A model generated the notes under the pieces. The model did not search any database. It was given only the letters and a program-made list of their open reading frames with translations, and had not been told where the DNA came from. A program made the position numbers and the translations under genes. This document shows positions 44,395 through 53,859 of a DNA stretch of 64,000 bases, in pieces. Origin of the DNA: an uncultured Lachnospiraceae bacterium (GTDB taxonomy: Bacteria; Bacillota; Clostridia; Lachnospirales; Lachnospiraceae); contig CAMEJJ010000007.1 of assembly GCA_945919795.1 (NCBI GenBank), positions 1 to 64,000 of the forward strand, written 5' to 3'. Every line of letters starts with the position of its first letter. The stretch's first letter is position 1.

Positions 44395-45429
44395 TCATTT
44401 CTTTTTCAGCGCAGCTTCTTCTGCAGCCGTAAATGTCTGGACACCGCCTCCGCTTAATACATTGTATTGATACATCGGTGTTGAAAGTCCGAACTCTGAA
44501 AAATAGAAGACGCCGCCCGCTACTCCGAAGTTTGTGTAGTTACCTTCTGCTAACTCCATGGGTTCACTGCCGTCTGCGCGGATTTGCATCAATGCAGGTT
44601 CTGTCTTGGAATTTTTCTGATAGAAAATATAATCTCCGCAGCAAATAAAGGTATCACAACGGTCATCAGTTATTTTTTCTGCCTCTCCTGATGCGATATT
44701 GTAACGATACAAGCAGTAATCATCATCAATATTCATAAAATAGATATATCCGTTCTGGTAATCCGGATTCCAGATATTTCCATCATAGATCATTTGGGAA
44801 GTCTTAGATTTCGGATCATAAACATATAAATAATGATCCCCTTCTTTTCCGTTATAATAAATCTTTCCGTCATAGACACAGGCAGGATTGGCATCAAAAC
44901 CCATCACTTTTTCCGTTTCCTTATTTCTGGTATCCATCCTTTGTAACGATATTCCATCCTGATTATCATACCGCTGATAAAACAAGTCATTATCAATCAG
45001 CTGAACGACACCACATGTCACTTTTTCCATGCACTTTGTTTTATTTCCTTTTTTATCCGTCCTGTACAATCCCAGCATGGAAACCTTAAAACCTCCCATT
45101 CCGGTAACAGAGGACAGATTGTTGATAAAATAATAAACATAGTTTTTATCAACATTGATATAGGATACCGGACTGTCGGTAAGGCATTTTGCACCCGTTC
45201 CATCAAGATCCATGACATATAGACGGTTGTTATCATACGCATTAGCAAAAAACAACTTTCCGTCCTTTTCACAAAACATTCCGCCGTTATTCAGATTGCC
45301 GGTTGTATTTCCTACCGTTCCCTCCGGATTGGAATGCAGATAATCCTTAAAGGTATTATACGCAATACCACCGCCAAGTCCCAAAACAATCACACCGATA
45401 ATTAGGATTAATTTGATTTTGTCAGACAT
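44395..45429 (-). CDS. DUF5050 family anchored beta-propeller-like protein
   Basis: 344 residues. An N-terminal membrane helix (LILIIGVIVLGLGGGIAY) is followed by repeated short blocks such as GKLFFANAYDNNRLYVMDLDGT and KIYYNGKEGDHYLYVYDPKS, typical of DUF5050 and beta-propeller-like repeats on the cell surface. The start overlaps the folB-folK stop by 22 bases and follows AAGGAG, so it is the last gene of the folate operon, though a folate role is not evident. Confidence 0.8.
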   Translation of the reverse strand: MSDKIKLILIIGVIVLGLGGGIAYNTFKDYLHSNPEGTVGNTTGNLNNGGMFCEKDGKLFFANAYDNNRLYVMDLDGTGAKCLTDSPVSYINVDKNYVYYFINNLSSVTGMGGFKVSMLGLYRTDKKGNKTKCMEKVTCGVVQLIDNDLFYQRYDNQDGISLQRMDTRNKETEKVMGFDANPACVYDGKIYYNGKEGDHYLYVYDPKSKTSQMIYDGNIWNPDYQNGYIYFMNIDDDYCLYRYNIASGEAEKITDDRCDTFICCGDYIFYQKNSKTEPALMQIRADGSEPMELAEGNYTNFGVAGGVFYFSEFGLSTPMYQYNVLSGGGVQTFTAAEEAALKKK

Positions 45430-46235
45430 AAGTTCTCCTTCATATCTTTCATTGTCAGCCGGTAGACCGGATGTACAAATCCCGGTGCAATTTCCGCCAT
45501 GGGGATTAGCACAAAATCACGATTTTTTATATCAATATGAGGAATGGTCAGATATTCATCCTCTAAGATCATCTCATCATAGAATAAAATATCCAGATCC
45601 AGTGTCCGGTTTCCCCAATGAGCTGTTCTAACTCTACCTGCCTTTTTCTCAATTTCATGACATATACGCAGCAATTCATAAGGTGTTAAAAGCGTCTTGA
45701 CTTTTATCACACCATTTAAAAAAGCTTCGGTTGCGACATCCCCATAAGCTTCTGTCTCAATAATTTCCGAAGTACGCAAAACATAGATGTCATTTTCATT
45801 TTCCAGCATTTCCAATCCCTGTCTGATATATTCCTCACGATCTCCAAGATTGGAACCAAAGGCAATATAGGCTACATGCCACCCTCTTTTTACCGTCACA
45901 GAGACATCTTCAAAAGGTAAGGGAATTGGTGCCTGCGGTTTGCTTACCTTTAAGGTGACAGAATGAACCAACGGATATTTTAATAAAATCTCCCTTGCCA
46001 GATTTTCCACAACCGCTTCGAGTAGCTTAAAGGTGTTCTTTTTCATAAATTTGTCTATAAACATACTGACAGAACCATAATCTACCGATTCGGACAATTC
46101 ATCTCGCAAACCGGCTTCTCTGGTATCAACATCCAATATGGCACTGACATAAAAATTCTGTCCCTGTGCCGATTCCTCGGGATACACCCCATGATGTGCA
46201 AAAACTTTTAACCGGTCAATTCTGATTTGATCCAT
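45408..46235 (-). CDS. folK: FolB-FolK fusion (dihydroneopterin aldolase/HPPK)
   Basis: 275 residues. Residues 1-118 are dihydroneopterin aldolase (IRIDRLKVFAHHGVYPEESAQGQNF, with the catalytic Tyr/Lys region VTLKVSKPQAPIP). Residues about 120-275 are hydroxymethyldihydropterin pyrophosphokinase (YIAFGSNLGDREEYI, and GNRTLDLDILFYD with the metal-binding Asp pair). Together they convert dihydroneopterin to the pyrophosphate used by FolP. FolP lies 19 bases upstream. Confidence 0.96.
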   Translation of the reverse strand: MDQIRIDRLKVFAHHGVYPEESAQGQNFYVSAILDVDTREAGLRDELSESVDYGSVSMFIDKFMKKNTFKLLEAVVENLAREILLKYPLVHSVTLKVSKPQAPIPLPFEDVSVTVKRGWHVAYIAFGSNLGDREEYIRQGLEMLENENDIYVLRTSEIIETEAYGDVATEAFLNGVIKVKTLLTPYELLRICHEIEKKAGRVRTAHWGNRTLDLDILFYDEMILEDEYLTIPHIDIKNRDFVLIPMAEIAPGFVHPVYRLTMKDMKENLCLTKSN

Positions 46236-46253
46236 AAAAACACACCCCTTTCA

Positions 46254-47063
46254 TCATGAATGTAAAATTGCCTCTGTCATGCGAATAGCTCTGACATTTT
46301 CCTTAATATCATGAACACGGACAAAACCTGCACCCTTCATCACTCCGATGACGGTCGTTGCAAGTGTTCCCTCCACACGGGAATCCGCCGGCAAATCCAA
46401 AGTCAGACCAATCACAGATTTTCTGGAGGTTCCTAAAAGAATCGGTAGTCCAAACGAATGCAGCTCCTCCAGTTTGTTGATAATCTCCAAATTATTTTCA
46501 TAGGTCTTTCCAAATCCCACACCCGGATCAATACAAATATCGGAATAGGGAATTCCTGCGTTTTGTGCAATCTTCAATGTCTCTTCCAAATCCCGTAAGA
46601 CATCCTGCATAAAATTCTGATAATCCGGTTTTTGCCTGTTGTGCATCAGACAACAGGTCATTTTATTTTTGGCAATAACCTCTGCCATCCTTGCATCATA
46701 TTTTAATCCCCAGATGTCATTAATCATGTCGGCGCCTGCCTTAATTCCGGCTTCTGCCACCCTGCTTTTATAAGTATCCAGAGAAATCGGAATATCAAAT
46801 CTCTGACGCAGTGCTTCGATAACCGGAACCACTCTTTCTATTTCTTCTTCATCAGACAACAAGGTATATCCTCCCGGTCTTGTTGACTCGCCTCCGACAT
46901 CCAGAATATGTGCACCGTCCAGAATCATTTCCTCAGCATGGAACAACGCTTTATCCAAATTATTCCATTTACCACCGTCGGAAAAAGAATCCGGGGTGAC
47001 ATTTAAAATTCCCATAACATAACAGTGATGATCTGTATCGAATATTTTGTCTTTTATTATCAT
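46254..47063 (-). CDS. folP: Dihydropteroate synthase
   Basis: 269 residues. VMGILNVTPDSFSDGGKW and HILDVGGESTRPG are the two family signatures; GADMINDIWGL and IDPGVGFGKTYENN are also present, and the C-terminal RVHDIKENVRAIRM closes the fold. It joins hydroxymethyldihydropterin pyrophosphate with p-aminobenzoate and is the sulfonamide target. No insertion typical of resistance is seen. Confidence 0.97.
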   Translation of the reverse strand: MIIKDKIFDTDHHCYVMGILNVTPDSFSDGGKWNNLDKALFHAEEMILDGAHILDVGGESTRPGGYTLLSDEEEIERVVPVIEALRQRFDIPISLDTYKSRVAEAGIKAGADMINDIWGLKYDARMAEVIAKNKMTCCLMHNRQKPDYQNFMQDVLRDLEETLKIAQNAGIPYSDICIDPGVGFGKTYENNLEIINKLEELHSFGLPILLGTSRKSVIGLTLDLPADSRVEGTLATTVIGVMKGAGFVRVHDIKENVRAIRMTEAILHS

Positions 47064-47204
47064 TCTAACTATTCTCTCTTTATTTATCTATAACATCCAC
47101 TATCAGTTCATTTTACATTCACGTCACTTTCATGCCGTTTCTTTTTTTGTACTGAACATTTTTGTGACATTTCATGCGATTAAAGTTGTTTTTTGTATTT
47201 CATT

Positions 47205-47762
47205 CTACTCATGCAGCATCTGATAAAAACTGTTCTGAAGCTTTTCATCATCTGCAAAAGCACCACGTGTCACGATGGTAACCGTTTTACTTCCCGGCTT
47301 TTTCACACCTCTCATCGTCATGCACATATGCTCTGCCTCTATCATGACCATCGCACCTTTAGCATGTAATTCCTCCATCAGGGCATCCGCAATCTGCGCA
47401 CCCATCTTTTCCTGAATCTGAAGACGCTTGGCATATACTTCAACCGTACGCGCAATCTTGCTTAAACCCACAACCTTTCCGCTTGGAATATAAGCCACAT
47501 GTGCTTTTCCGTAAAAAGGCATCAGGTGATGCTCACACATAGAATAAAAAACAATATCTTTTTCCAATACAATTTCATTGTGTCCGGCTGTAAATGTCTT
47601 TTGTAAGTGTTGTGAAGCACTCTGATCCATACCGGAAAAGATTTCTTCATACATACGTGCAATCCGGTCTGGTGTATCAAGTAAGCCTTCCCGATTAACA
47701 TCTTCTCCAATTCCTTCCAATAAAAGGACAACTGCTTCTTTAATTTTCTCTTTATTTACCAT
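47205..47762 (-). CDS. folE: GTP cyclohydrolase I
   Basis: 185 residues. [42 protein letters not shown] and [15 protein letters not shown] carry the zinc Cys/His ligands and catalytic His. It opens the folate pathway by making dihydroneopterin triphosphate from GTP. The start overlaps the folC stop by 11 bases. A 140-base gap without features separates it from folP. Confidence 0.97.
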   Translation of the reverse strand: MVNKEKIKEAVVLLLEGIGEDVNREGLLDTPDRIARMYEEIFSGMDQSASQHLQKTFTAGHNEIVLEKDIVFYSMCEHHLMPFYGKAHVAYIPSGKVVGLSKIARTVEVYAKRLQIQEKMGAQIADALMEELHAKGAMVMIEAEHMCMTMRGVKKPGSKTVTIVTRGAFADDEKLQNSFYQMLHE

Positions 47763-49083
47763 GGGAGTCTCTCCTCGTCCATTTGTGTTCTTGTATAATT
47801 GCCTTTAATTCCCCCAGATAAGAAAGAGAACCAAAAGCGATGATGACACAGTCCCTGCCACCCATCAGATATGCCATTTCAACCGCCTCAAACAATCCGT
47901 CCGCCGCCGTAACATTGGGATGATATAAAGATACCGCCCGGGCTAACTCATAAGCATCCATCGCCCTTGCATTGTGCGGTGTTTTCACTGTAATAATTCC
48001 ATCTGCCAACGAATAGGTTTCGCGGATTATTTTGTCATATTCCTTATCTTTTAATACACCCATTATATATATTATTTTCTTATTTGTAAACGAAGGACGC
48101 GCTTTATAAAAAGCTATGGTTTTTGCCAATTCCACAGCTGCATCTTCATTGTGTGCACCGTCAATATAGACATCCGGTTTTGTAGCAATTTTTTCAAATC
48201 GCGCCGGCCAGACAATCTGTGCAAATGCTTTTTTCAGCTTTTCCTCCGGTATCCTAAAACCGTATGCTTCTTTCAGACAATCCAAAACCTCTAATGCCGT
48301 CGCCGCATTCAGGAGTTGATATGTGCCACACAACGATAGGAGTATTTTTTTATGTTGCCTGTAATTTAACGTCATCCCTTTTGATGAGATCTGCAACATA
48401 TTTGCTTTTTCTGTATCTACAACAAAAAGCTCTGCTCCCTGCTCCTCTGCCGCTTTTTTGATTACATCCATTGCCTCCGGTTTTTGAGGATAAGAAACAA
48501 CCTTACCGCTTTTTTTGATGATACCGGCTTTTGCTGCGGCAATTTCCGAAAGATTTTTTCCTAAAAACTGCATATGATCCATACTGATGGAACTGATGAC
48601 ACTAACAAGGGGATTTTGAATAATATTGGTTGCATCGGTCAGCCCCCCCATTCCGGTCTCTAAAACCACAACATCACATTCCTTTTCCTTAAAATACAAA
48701 AAGGCTAATGCCGTTTCAAATTCAAACGGTGTCGGATGTGCACATCCCTCCTCAACCATTTGGTCACAAACTTCTCTTATGCGCTCCACGTATTCACACA
48801 ATGTTTTTTTGGAAATCATTCTACCGTTGATGCAAAAACGTTCTCTGTAATCGGATATGGTCGGTGAAATATATCTGCCCGTCTTGTACCCGCATACGGT
48901 AAGCGTTTCACTGACCATGGCAATGATACTGCCCTTCCCGTTTGTACCGGCAACATGAATGAATTTCAAATCATCCTGCGGATTCCCCAGTCTTCTGCAC
49001 AACTCTTTCACACTGTCAAGTCCCAGATGACTTCCCAGTGCCTGCAATGATTCAATGTATTCAAAAGTTTCTCTTTCCGTCAT
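47752..49083 (-). CDS. folC: Bifunctional folylpolyglutamate/dihydrofolate synthase
   Basis: About 443 residues from [13 protein letters not shown]; the ORF-track start is 16 codons further up. [19 protein letters not shown] is the ATP-binding P-loop; [22 protein letters not shown] and [15 protein letters not shown] are the Mur-ligase-type motifs. It adds glutamate to dihydropteroate and folates. It is the first gene of the folC-folE-folP-folBK cluster. The missing step, dihydroneopterin triphosphate dephosphorylation, has no gene here. Confidence 0.95.
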   Translation of the reverse strand: MTERETFEYIESLQALGSHLGLDSVKELCRRLGNPQDDLKFIHVAGTNGKGSIIAMVSETLTVCGYKTGRYISPTISDYRERFCINGRMISKKTLCEYVERIREVCDQMVEEGCAHPTPFEFETALAFLYFKEKECDVVVLETGMGGLTDATNIIQNPLVSVISSISMDHMQFLGKNLSEIAAAKAGIIKKSGKVVSYPQKPEAMDVIKKAAEEQGAELFVVDTEKANMLQISSKGMTLNYRQHKKILLSLCGTYQLLNAATALEVLDCLKEAYGFRIPEEKLKKAFAQIVWPARFEKIATKPDVYIDGAHNEDAAVELAKTIAFYKARPSFTNKKIIYIMGVLKDKEYDKIIRETYSLADGIITVKTPHNARAMDAYELARAVSLYHPNVTAADGLFEAVEMAYLMGGRDCVIIAFGSLSYLGELKAIIQEHKWTRRDSHGK

Positions 49084-49146
49084 TTCTTCAAATCCTTTAT
49101 CAAAAAAGAAAGGGGCCTGCAAAATATGCAAAGCCCCATTGCTTTC

Positions 49147-49527
49147 TTAAAATGCATCATCTATTTCATCATCCAAATCATCACCATGTGCAATATTTTG
49201 CGTATTCAGGGTTCTGCGTTTCATTCTCTGCTCTTCGGACTCTTTCAAAATAAAATCTTTGATGGCACGTGCATTTTTGATATGAATCAGTTTCAAATGA
49301 TGATGTGTTGTATCTCCGGTAAAGCATACAACCGTACCAAGACCAAAAATTCTTTCCATCAGGGAAGTCTCTAACTGAACATCCGTAACCTTGTACATAT
49401 AGCAGTCATCCTCCAGCGTTTTGAGAAGTCCCGCTTTAATATTAATCACATCTTCTTTTATGGTATATACGGTAAATGTCCATGGCAGACCAAACAATAA
49501 TAATCTTTTTCTTTCTCTGAATTCCAT
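49147..49527 (-). CDS. PH-domain (bPH2-like) protein
   Basis: 126 residues from the ATG at 49527, which follows [52 protein letters not shown] has the strand pattern and YxIxxDxIxI start of YdbT-type bacterial PH domains. The C-terminal tail is acidic ([11 protein letters not shown]). No membrane helix. Upstream of folC on the same strand. Function unknown; the fold is inferred. Confidence 0.7.
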   Translation of the reverse strand: MEFRERKRLLLFGLPWTFTVYTIKEDVINIKAGLLKTLEDDCYMYKVTDVQLETSLMERIFGLGTVVCFTGDTTHHHLKLIHIKNARAIKDFILKESEEQRMKRRTLNTQNIAHGDDLDDEIDDAF

Positions 49528-49685
49528 CAAAATATCCTCCTGTATCATGGCAATGTATCTTCGTTGCTATTTAAACTATACTAGTATTATTCTATCATAT
49601 TAATACTATTTTTGCCACAATTTGATTCGCTTTGTTCCTTTGTATTTGATTCACTTTGTTTACTTTGGTCTGATTTATATTTCCC

Positions 49686-49919
49686 TTTTCAGATTTGTAT
49701 TCTCAATATATATCTTTGTCCGCTGGCTTTTACAAGGTTTCGTGTTTTTCTTAGCGGCATATGCGAACAAAAATAATGACCGGTTTCAACTGTCTGAAGA
49801 CGAAGTCTGAGTTTTGAAACCGGTCATTTAATCATACTTTGTGAGCATGTCGCTTAGAAAAACTAGAAACCGAAGTACGAAGCAGACAAAGATATATATT
49901 GAGAACACAAATCCGAAAA
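49686..49919. repeat. Nested palindromic element C (234 bp)
   Basis: Outer arms of 35 bases (49686-49720 and 49885-49919) pair with two mismatches. Inner arms TTCTTAGCGGCAT and ATGTCGCTTAGAA pair with a G-U. The centre is AATGACCGGTTTC and GAAACCGGTCATT around AGAC-GAA-GTCT. Related to the elements at 52.2 and 58.0 kb. It lies between divergent genes. Confidence 0.9.
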
Positions 49920-49950
49920 AAGTAAATTCTTATTTTCTGATTTTTTGATT

Positions 49951-49976
49951 GAATACCATATCTAGATATGGTATTC
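49951..49976 (+). promoter_or_regulatory. 26-bp perfect palindrome upstream of nitroreductase
   Basis: A perfect dyad centred on ATATCTAGATAT with outer arms GAATACC/GGTATTC. It ends 34 bases before the ATG and overlaps a possible TTGATT-N16-TATGGT promoter, so a repressor site is likely. Confidence 0.7.
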
Positions 49977-50010
49977 TAAGAAAAATGTAAACGCAAACGG
50001 AGGTATTTTC

Positions 50011-50553
50011 ATGACAGCAAAAGAATGTATTTTAGGTCGCCGCAGCATTCGCAAATTCAAAGCAGATGCAGTAGATCATGAGTTATTAAAACAAATTGTT
50101 GAAACAGCTTCTTATGCTCCCAGTTGGAAGCATACCCAGATTACCCGTTATATTGTTGTAGAAGGTGTCTTAAAAGATAAAATTGCTACAGAAGGTACCA
50201 CCATCTATCCGGGAAATGGAACAATTATCCAAAATGCACCCGCATTGGTTGCTGTAACCGTTATCAAAAACAGATCCGGTTATGAAAGAGACGGTTCTTT
50301 CTCAACCGACAGAGGTGATGGCTGGCAGATGTACGATGCCGGTGTTGCATCCCAGACTTTCTGTTTAGCAGCTCATGAAGCAGGTCTTGGAACCGTTATC
50401 ATGGGATTGTTTGATCGTTCCACCGTTGAAGCACTCTTACAATTACCTGAAGATCGGGAATTGGTAGCTTTGATTCCAATCGGATATCCTGACATCGAGC
50501 CGGAAGCACCCAAAAGAAAACCGGTTGATGATTTAGTTTCATTTATCAGTTAA
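50011..50553 (+). CDS. Nitroreductase family protein
   Basis: 180 residues, FMN-dependent fold. It starts CILGRRSIRKFKADAVDHEL with the R-S-x-R FMN-binding motif; YAPSWKHTQITRY, DAGVASQTFCLAAHEAGLGT and IGYPDIEPEAPKRKP fit the family. It reduces nitro groups, quinones or flavins using NAD(P)H. A perfect palindrome upstream suggests a dedicated regulator. A terminator follows before pyrB, so it is monocistronic. Confidence 0.9.
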   Translation: MTAKECILGRRSIRKFKADAVDHELLKQIVETASYAPSWKHTQITRYIVVEGVLKDKIATEGTTIYPGNGTIIQNAPALVAVTVIKNRSGYERDGSFSTDRGDGWQMYDAGVASQTFCLAAHEAGLGTVIMGLFDRSTVEALLQLPEDRELVALIPIGYPDIEPEAPKRKPVDDLVSFIS

Positions 50554-50557
50554 TTTT

Positions 50558-50590
50558 AAATCGAAGGGAATTTATTTCTCTTCGATTTTT
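50558..50590 (+). terminator. Terminator of the nitroreductase gene
   Basis: AAATCGAA and TTCGATTT arms followed by TTT, between the nitroreductase stop and pyrB. Confidence 0.8.
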
Positions 50591-50653
50591 TATGGAAAAT
50601 AAAACAAATTACTCATCTTTATAAAAAAACAAGGAAAGAAAGCGAGGAAAAGT

Positions 50654-51565
50654 ATGAGACATCTAATGAATCCTCTGGATTTTACAGTCGAGGAATTGGA
50701 CAAGCTATTTGATCTTGCCAACGATATCGAAAAAAATCCGGAAAAGTACAGCGAGAAATGTAAAGGAAAGAAAATCGCAACCTGTTTTTATGAACCGAGT
50801 ACCAGAACCAGACTTAGTTTTGAATCTGCCATGATCAATTTAGGTGGCAGTGTCATTGGTTTCTCTGATGCAAATTCATCTTCCGCATCTAAAGGCGAAA
50901 GCGTATCCGATACCATCCGCGTTATTTCCTGCTTTGCAGATATCTGCGCGATGCGTCATCCAAAGGAGGGTGCTGCCATGGTTGCCGCCTCCAAATCTTC
51001 TATTCCGGTTATCAATGCCGGAGACGGCGGACACCAGCATCCCACCCAGACATTGACGGACATGCTGACCATAAGGAGCCTGAAAGGAAGATTAAACCAT
51101 TTTACCATTGGTCTTTGCGGCGATTTAAAATTCGGACGCACCGTACACTCTCTGGTAAATGCGCTTTCCCGCTATGATGATATTCATTTCATCTTTATAT
51201 CACCGGAAGAACTTCGTATCCCCGACTACATCCGGGAAATGTTATCCGAAAAAGGTATTTCTTATCAGGAATATATTAAGTTGGAAGACTGTATCGGCGA
51301 TCTCGACCTCTTATATATGACCAGAGTTCAGAGAGAACGTTTCTTCAACGAAGAAGACTATGTCAGATTAAAAGACTTCTATATTTTGGACAAAAACAAA
51401 ATGAGTATGGCAAAGGAAGATATGCTGGTACTCCACCCTCTTCCCCGTGTAAATGAAATTTCTGTAGAAGTGGATGATGATCCCAGAGCCGTATACTTTA
51501 AACAAGTTCAATACGGTGTCTATGTCCGAATGGCACTCATCCTGACACTACTTGAGTTAGCATAA
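50654..51565 (+). CDS. pyrB: Aspartate carbamoyltransferase catalytic subunit
   Basis: 303 residues. [21 protein letters not shown] is the carbamoyl-phosphate motif; [17 protein letters not shown] and [12 protein letters not shown] are also typical, with [16 protein letters not shown] supplying the shared active-site loop. It forms carbamoyl-aspartate in pyrimidine synthesis. The regulatory subunit pyrI is 62 bases downstream, so the enzyme is of the class B (allosteric, PyrBI) type rather than the PyrR-regulated Bacillus form. Confidence 0.98.
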   Translation: MRHLMNPLDFTVEELDKLFDLANDIEKNPEKYSEKCKGKKIATCFYEPSTRTRLSFESAMINLGGSVIGFSDANSSSASKGESVSDTIRVISCFADICAMRHPKEGAAMVAASKSSIPVINAGDGGHQHPTQTLTDMLTIRSLKGRLNHFTIGLCGDLKFGRTVHSLVNALSRYDDIHFIFISPEELRIPDYIREMLSEKGISYQEYIKLEDCIGDLDLLYMTRVQRERFFNEEDYVRLKDFYILDKNKMSMAKEDMLVLHPLPRVNEISVEVDDDPRAVYFKQVQYGVYVRMALILTLLELA

Positions 51566-51571
51566 GCCATC

Positions 51572-51602
51572 GGGACCAAATACCTTTTGTTCCCAACATC
51601 AT
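51572..51602. repeat. Short hairpin repeat between pyrB and pyrI
   Basis: GGGACCAAA and TTTTGTTCCC pair. It is followed by AACATCAT, as in the dispersed CCTTTTGnCCCCAACATCAT family. Confidence 0.55.
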
Positions 51603-51627
51603 ATATTCATGGTAAGGAGAATGAAAC

Positions 51628-52062
51628 ATGTTAAATGTAGGAAAAATAGAAGAAGGTTTTGTACTTGACCACATTCAGGCCGGAAAAAGCCTTTCATTAT
51701 ATCATCATTTAATGCTGGATAAGCTGGATTGTACCGTTGCCATCATTAAAAATGCAAAAAGTAATAAAATGGGCAAAAAAGATATCCTGAAAGTAGAATG
51801 CGATATCAATATGCTGGATTTGGATGTCCTTGCTTTTATTGACCATAACATTACCGTCAATGTCATTAAGGACGGAGAAATTGTTGATAAGAAAGAACTG
51901 GTACTTCCAAAAGAAATAAAGAATGTCATCAAATGTAAAAATCCCCGCTGCATCACCTCAATCGAGCAGGAATTACCGCACATCTTCATACTGACGGATG
52001 AAGAAAAAGAAATCTACCGTTGTAAGTATTGTGAAGAAAAATACGGAGAAAAAAGATTGTAA
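51628..52062 (+). CDS. pyrI: Aspartate carbamoyltransferase regulatory subunit
   Basis: 144 residues. The N-terminal allosteric domain starts LNVGKIEEGFVLDHIQAGKSL and binds nucleotides. The C-terminal zinc domain has CKNPRC and CKYC, four cysteines binding Zn. It pairs with PyrB for CTP/ATP control of the enzyme. A 461-bp palindromic element begins 17 bases after the stop. Confidence 0.97.
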   Translation: MLNVGKIEEGFVLDHIQAGKSLSLYHHLMLDKLDCTVAIIKNAKSNKMGKKDILKVECDINMLDLDVLAFIDHNITVNVIKDGEIVDKKELVLPKEIKNVIKCKNPRCITSIEQELPHIFILTDEEKEIYRCKYCEEKYGEKRL

Positions 52063-52078
52063 TAGAAATTCTTTTTTA

Positions 52079-52539
52079 TAATTGTGTAACTGAGAAACAT
52101 GCAGAAAGCGCAAATATATGAAGCTTTTGACCTTAGATGCAGACTTTTTTCTCTGCCGTCATTTCTCACTATTTATTATTCGCAACTTTGGGGACATAGC
52201 CAGTCGCCCTAACAGAAATATATATCTTTGCCCGAGGAATTTGGCGAGGTTTCCTGACATTTCTTAGCGGCATAAGCGAACAAAAATAATGCCCGGTTTC
52301 AACTGTTCGAAGACGAAGTCTGAGTTTTGAAACCGGGCACTTAATATATACTTTGTGAGCATGCCGCTTAGAAATGCCGGAAACCGAAGTATGAATCGGC
52401 AAAGATATATATTTCTGTAAGGGTGACTGCCATCCCACAAAGATTGCGAACCTTGTGAGAAACGCGGCAGAGCGTCTGCATAATCGGTCTGCAAGCTTTA
52501 TATATTTGCACTTTCTGCATATTCTCAGTTACACAATTA
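52079..52539. repeat. Giant nested palindromic element D (461 bp)
   Basis: Outer arms of 48 and 47 bases (52079-52126 and 52493-52539) pair with few mismatches. A middle region pairs through GATGCAGAC and GTCTGCAT and TTTCTCAC/GTGAGAAA. Core arms AATATATATCTTTGCC and GGCAAAGATATATATT lie at 52212-52233 and 52396-52417. The centre matches element C and ends in AGAC-GAA-GTCT. It lies between the pyrI stop and terminator. ORFs called on it are shadows. Confidence 0.93.
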
Positions 52540-52556
52540 AATAATAAAATAATTTA

Positions 52557-52580
52557 CCCGGCAGAAACCTGCCGGGTTTT
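52557..52580 (+). terminator. Terminator of the pyrBI operon
   Basis: CCCGGCAG-AAAC-CTGCCGGG followed by TTTT, 17 bases beyond the giant palindrome. Confidence 0.95.
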
Positions 52581-52641
52581 AAAATGTTTAACACACTTTG
52601 AAATAAAAGATAATACCAAGCACTGCCTCCAAAATGCCTAT

Positions 52642-52795
52642 ACTAAGATGTCCTTACCTAATGTCAATTCCTGCTGTCTAACCCATGATGTCAATGCCAA
52701 GATGTCTATTCCACGATGTCAGTTCCTGTTGTCCTGCTCGTTGCAAATACGAAGATGTCTTTTACTATGATGACTGAACCAAGATGTCACGGCAG
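52642..52795. repeat. Degenerate array of 13-15 bp units
   Basis: About ten imperfect units of the form GATGTCnnTTCCnn on the plus strand, for example GATGTCTATTCCAC and GATGTCAGTTCCTG. Stops occur in all frames. It lies in the 380-base gap between the pyrBI and abiE terminators. Confidence 0.75.
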
Positions 52796-52839
52796 CCTTC
52801 CGTTCTGATGTAAAACATGATGTGAAAACCGACGAAAAA

Positions 52840-52867
52840 AGGCACTTTGTCCACGGACAAAGCGCCT
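52840..52867 (-). terminator. Terminator of the abiE operon
   Basis: AGGCGCTTTGTCC and GGACAAAGTGCCT form a stem with one internal mismatch, followed by TTTTT on the minus strand. Confidence 0.87.
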
Positions 52868-52956
52868 TCGCTTTAGGTATTATTCTTTATTCATGTTTAG
52901 TATAAGTGATATCATTCCGTTTGTCAATAAAAAATCAGTAAAATTTCATTTTTGTA

Positions 52957-53859
52957 TTATTTTTCCTCCCATGATTTTGAATCATGCTTCCAAATTTTCA
53001 TAAACTTTTCATTGTGATTTATTGCATCAACCATTGGTTCTACAAATACTCTAATCTGATCAATTGTTTCTTTTAGAGTAACATCTATCTGTACTTTCTT
53101 TTTCTTCGCAAAAGACTTCCACCGGGACTGTCTGACCGGATCTGATGCATAATCATCTTCAAATGCCGCAATATCATCAAATGATGTATGGCGATGACCA
53201 AACGTCTCTTTACATGCCTCCATTAACTCGGAACCATCTATATCATATTTCCCTGATAAAATATATATATCGTAATAATCCTTAAATCTGCTATTGTCAT
53301 ATCCAAGAGATACAATCGCCTCAAATTTTTCTGCTATGCTGGAACTCAATGAATATGCATACACTTTTGGATTTTCTTCACTCAATATAACCGGGAAATC
53401 CATCACAACCCGCTTGGGATAAATAACATCGCCAAACCCTACATCAATCGACACCTGTATCTTTGTACGGTCAAGATATGCGTCTATCGTCACATTGACA
53501 CCATGGTAATCCTTAAATTCAGTAATACTTTTGACACTTAAGGAATCAAGGTCATACCGAAGTGGATCATCCAATCTCATCGAAAAGATATCACAAAACA
53601 CTTCTTTCATTTGGTCAATATCATTGCTGATACCTTGTGCAAGTAAATCAATATCTGTAGTTGCTCTTGCAAATTCACCATCCATCAGTGCATACAAGAA
53701 AATGCCACCCTTTAATGTGAAATTCTCAACATGGTTTGACTTTGTCAGCCGCATAATGGTTCTCTCTAATCCATAAGCAATCAGAACATCCTGCATTGTT
53801 CTTCCTGTTTCTTTTGCTATATTTTTTAATCTTGCCTTTACCGACTCTGCATTTCTCAT
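52957..53859 (-). CDS. abiEii: AbiEii nucleotidyltransferase toxin
   Basis: 300 residues. The nucleotidyltransferase core FTLKGGIFLYALMDGEFARATTDIDLLAQG carries the GG and D-x-D motifs near residues 48-75. SIAEKFEAIVSLG and SRFKDYYDIYIL are the later AbiEii/AbiGii motifs. AbiEii proteins are type IV toxins giving abortive phage infection. The start overlaps the abiEi stop by four bases. All core residues seem present. Confidence 0.92.
   Translation of the reverse strand: MRNAESVKARLKNIAKETGRTMQDVLIAYGLERTIMRLTKSNHVENFTLKGGIFLYALMDGEFARATTDIDLLAQGISNDIDQMKEVFCDIFSMRLDDPLRYDLDSLSVKSITEFKDYHGVNVTIDAYLDRTKIQVSIDVGFGDVIYPKRVVMDFPVILSEENPKVYAYSLSSSIAEKFEAIVSLGYDNSRFKDYYDIYILSGKYDIDGSELMEACKETFGHRHTSFDDIAAFEDDYASDPVRQSRWKSFAKKKKVQIDVTLKETIDQIRVFVEPMVDAINHNEKFMKIWKHDSKSWEEK

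Noticed and set aside
52169-52494. Minus-strand ORFs in the giant palindrome
   Set aside because: No start signals or known motifs; pairing of arms explains the sequence.
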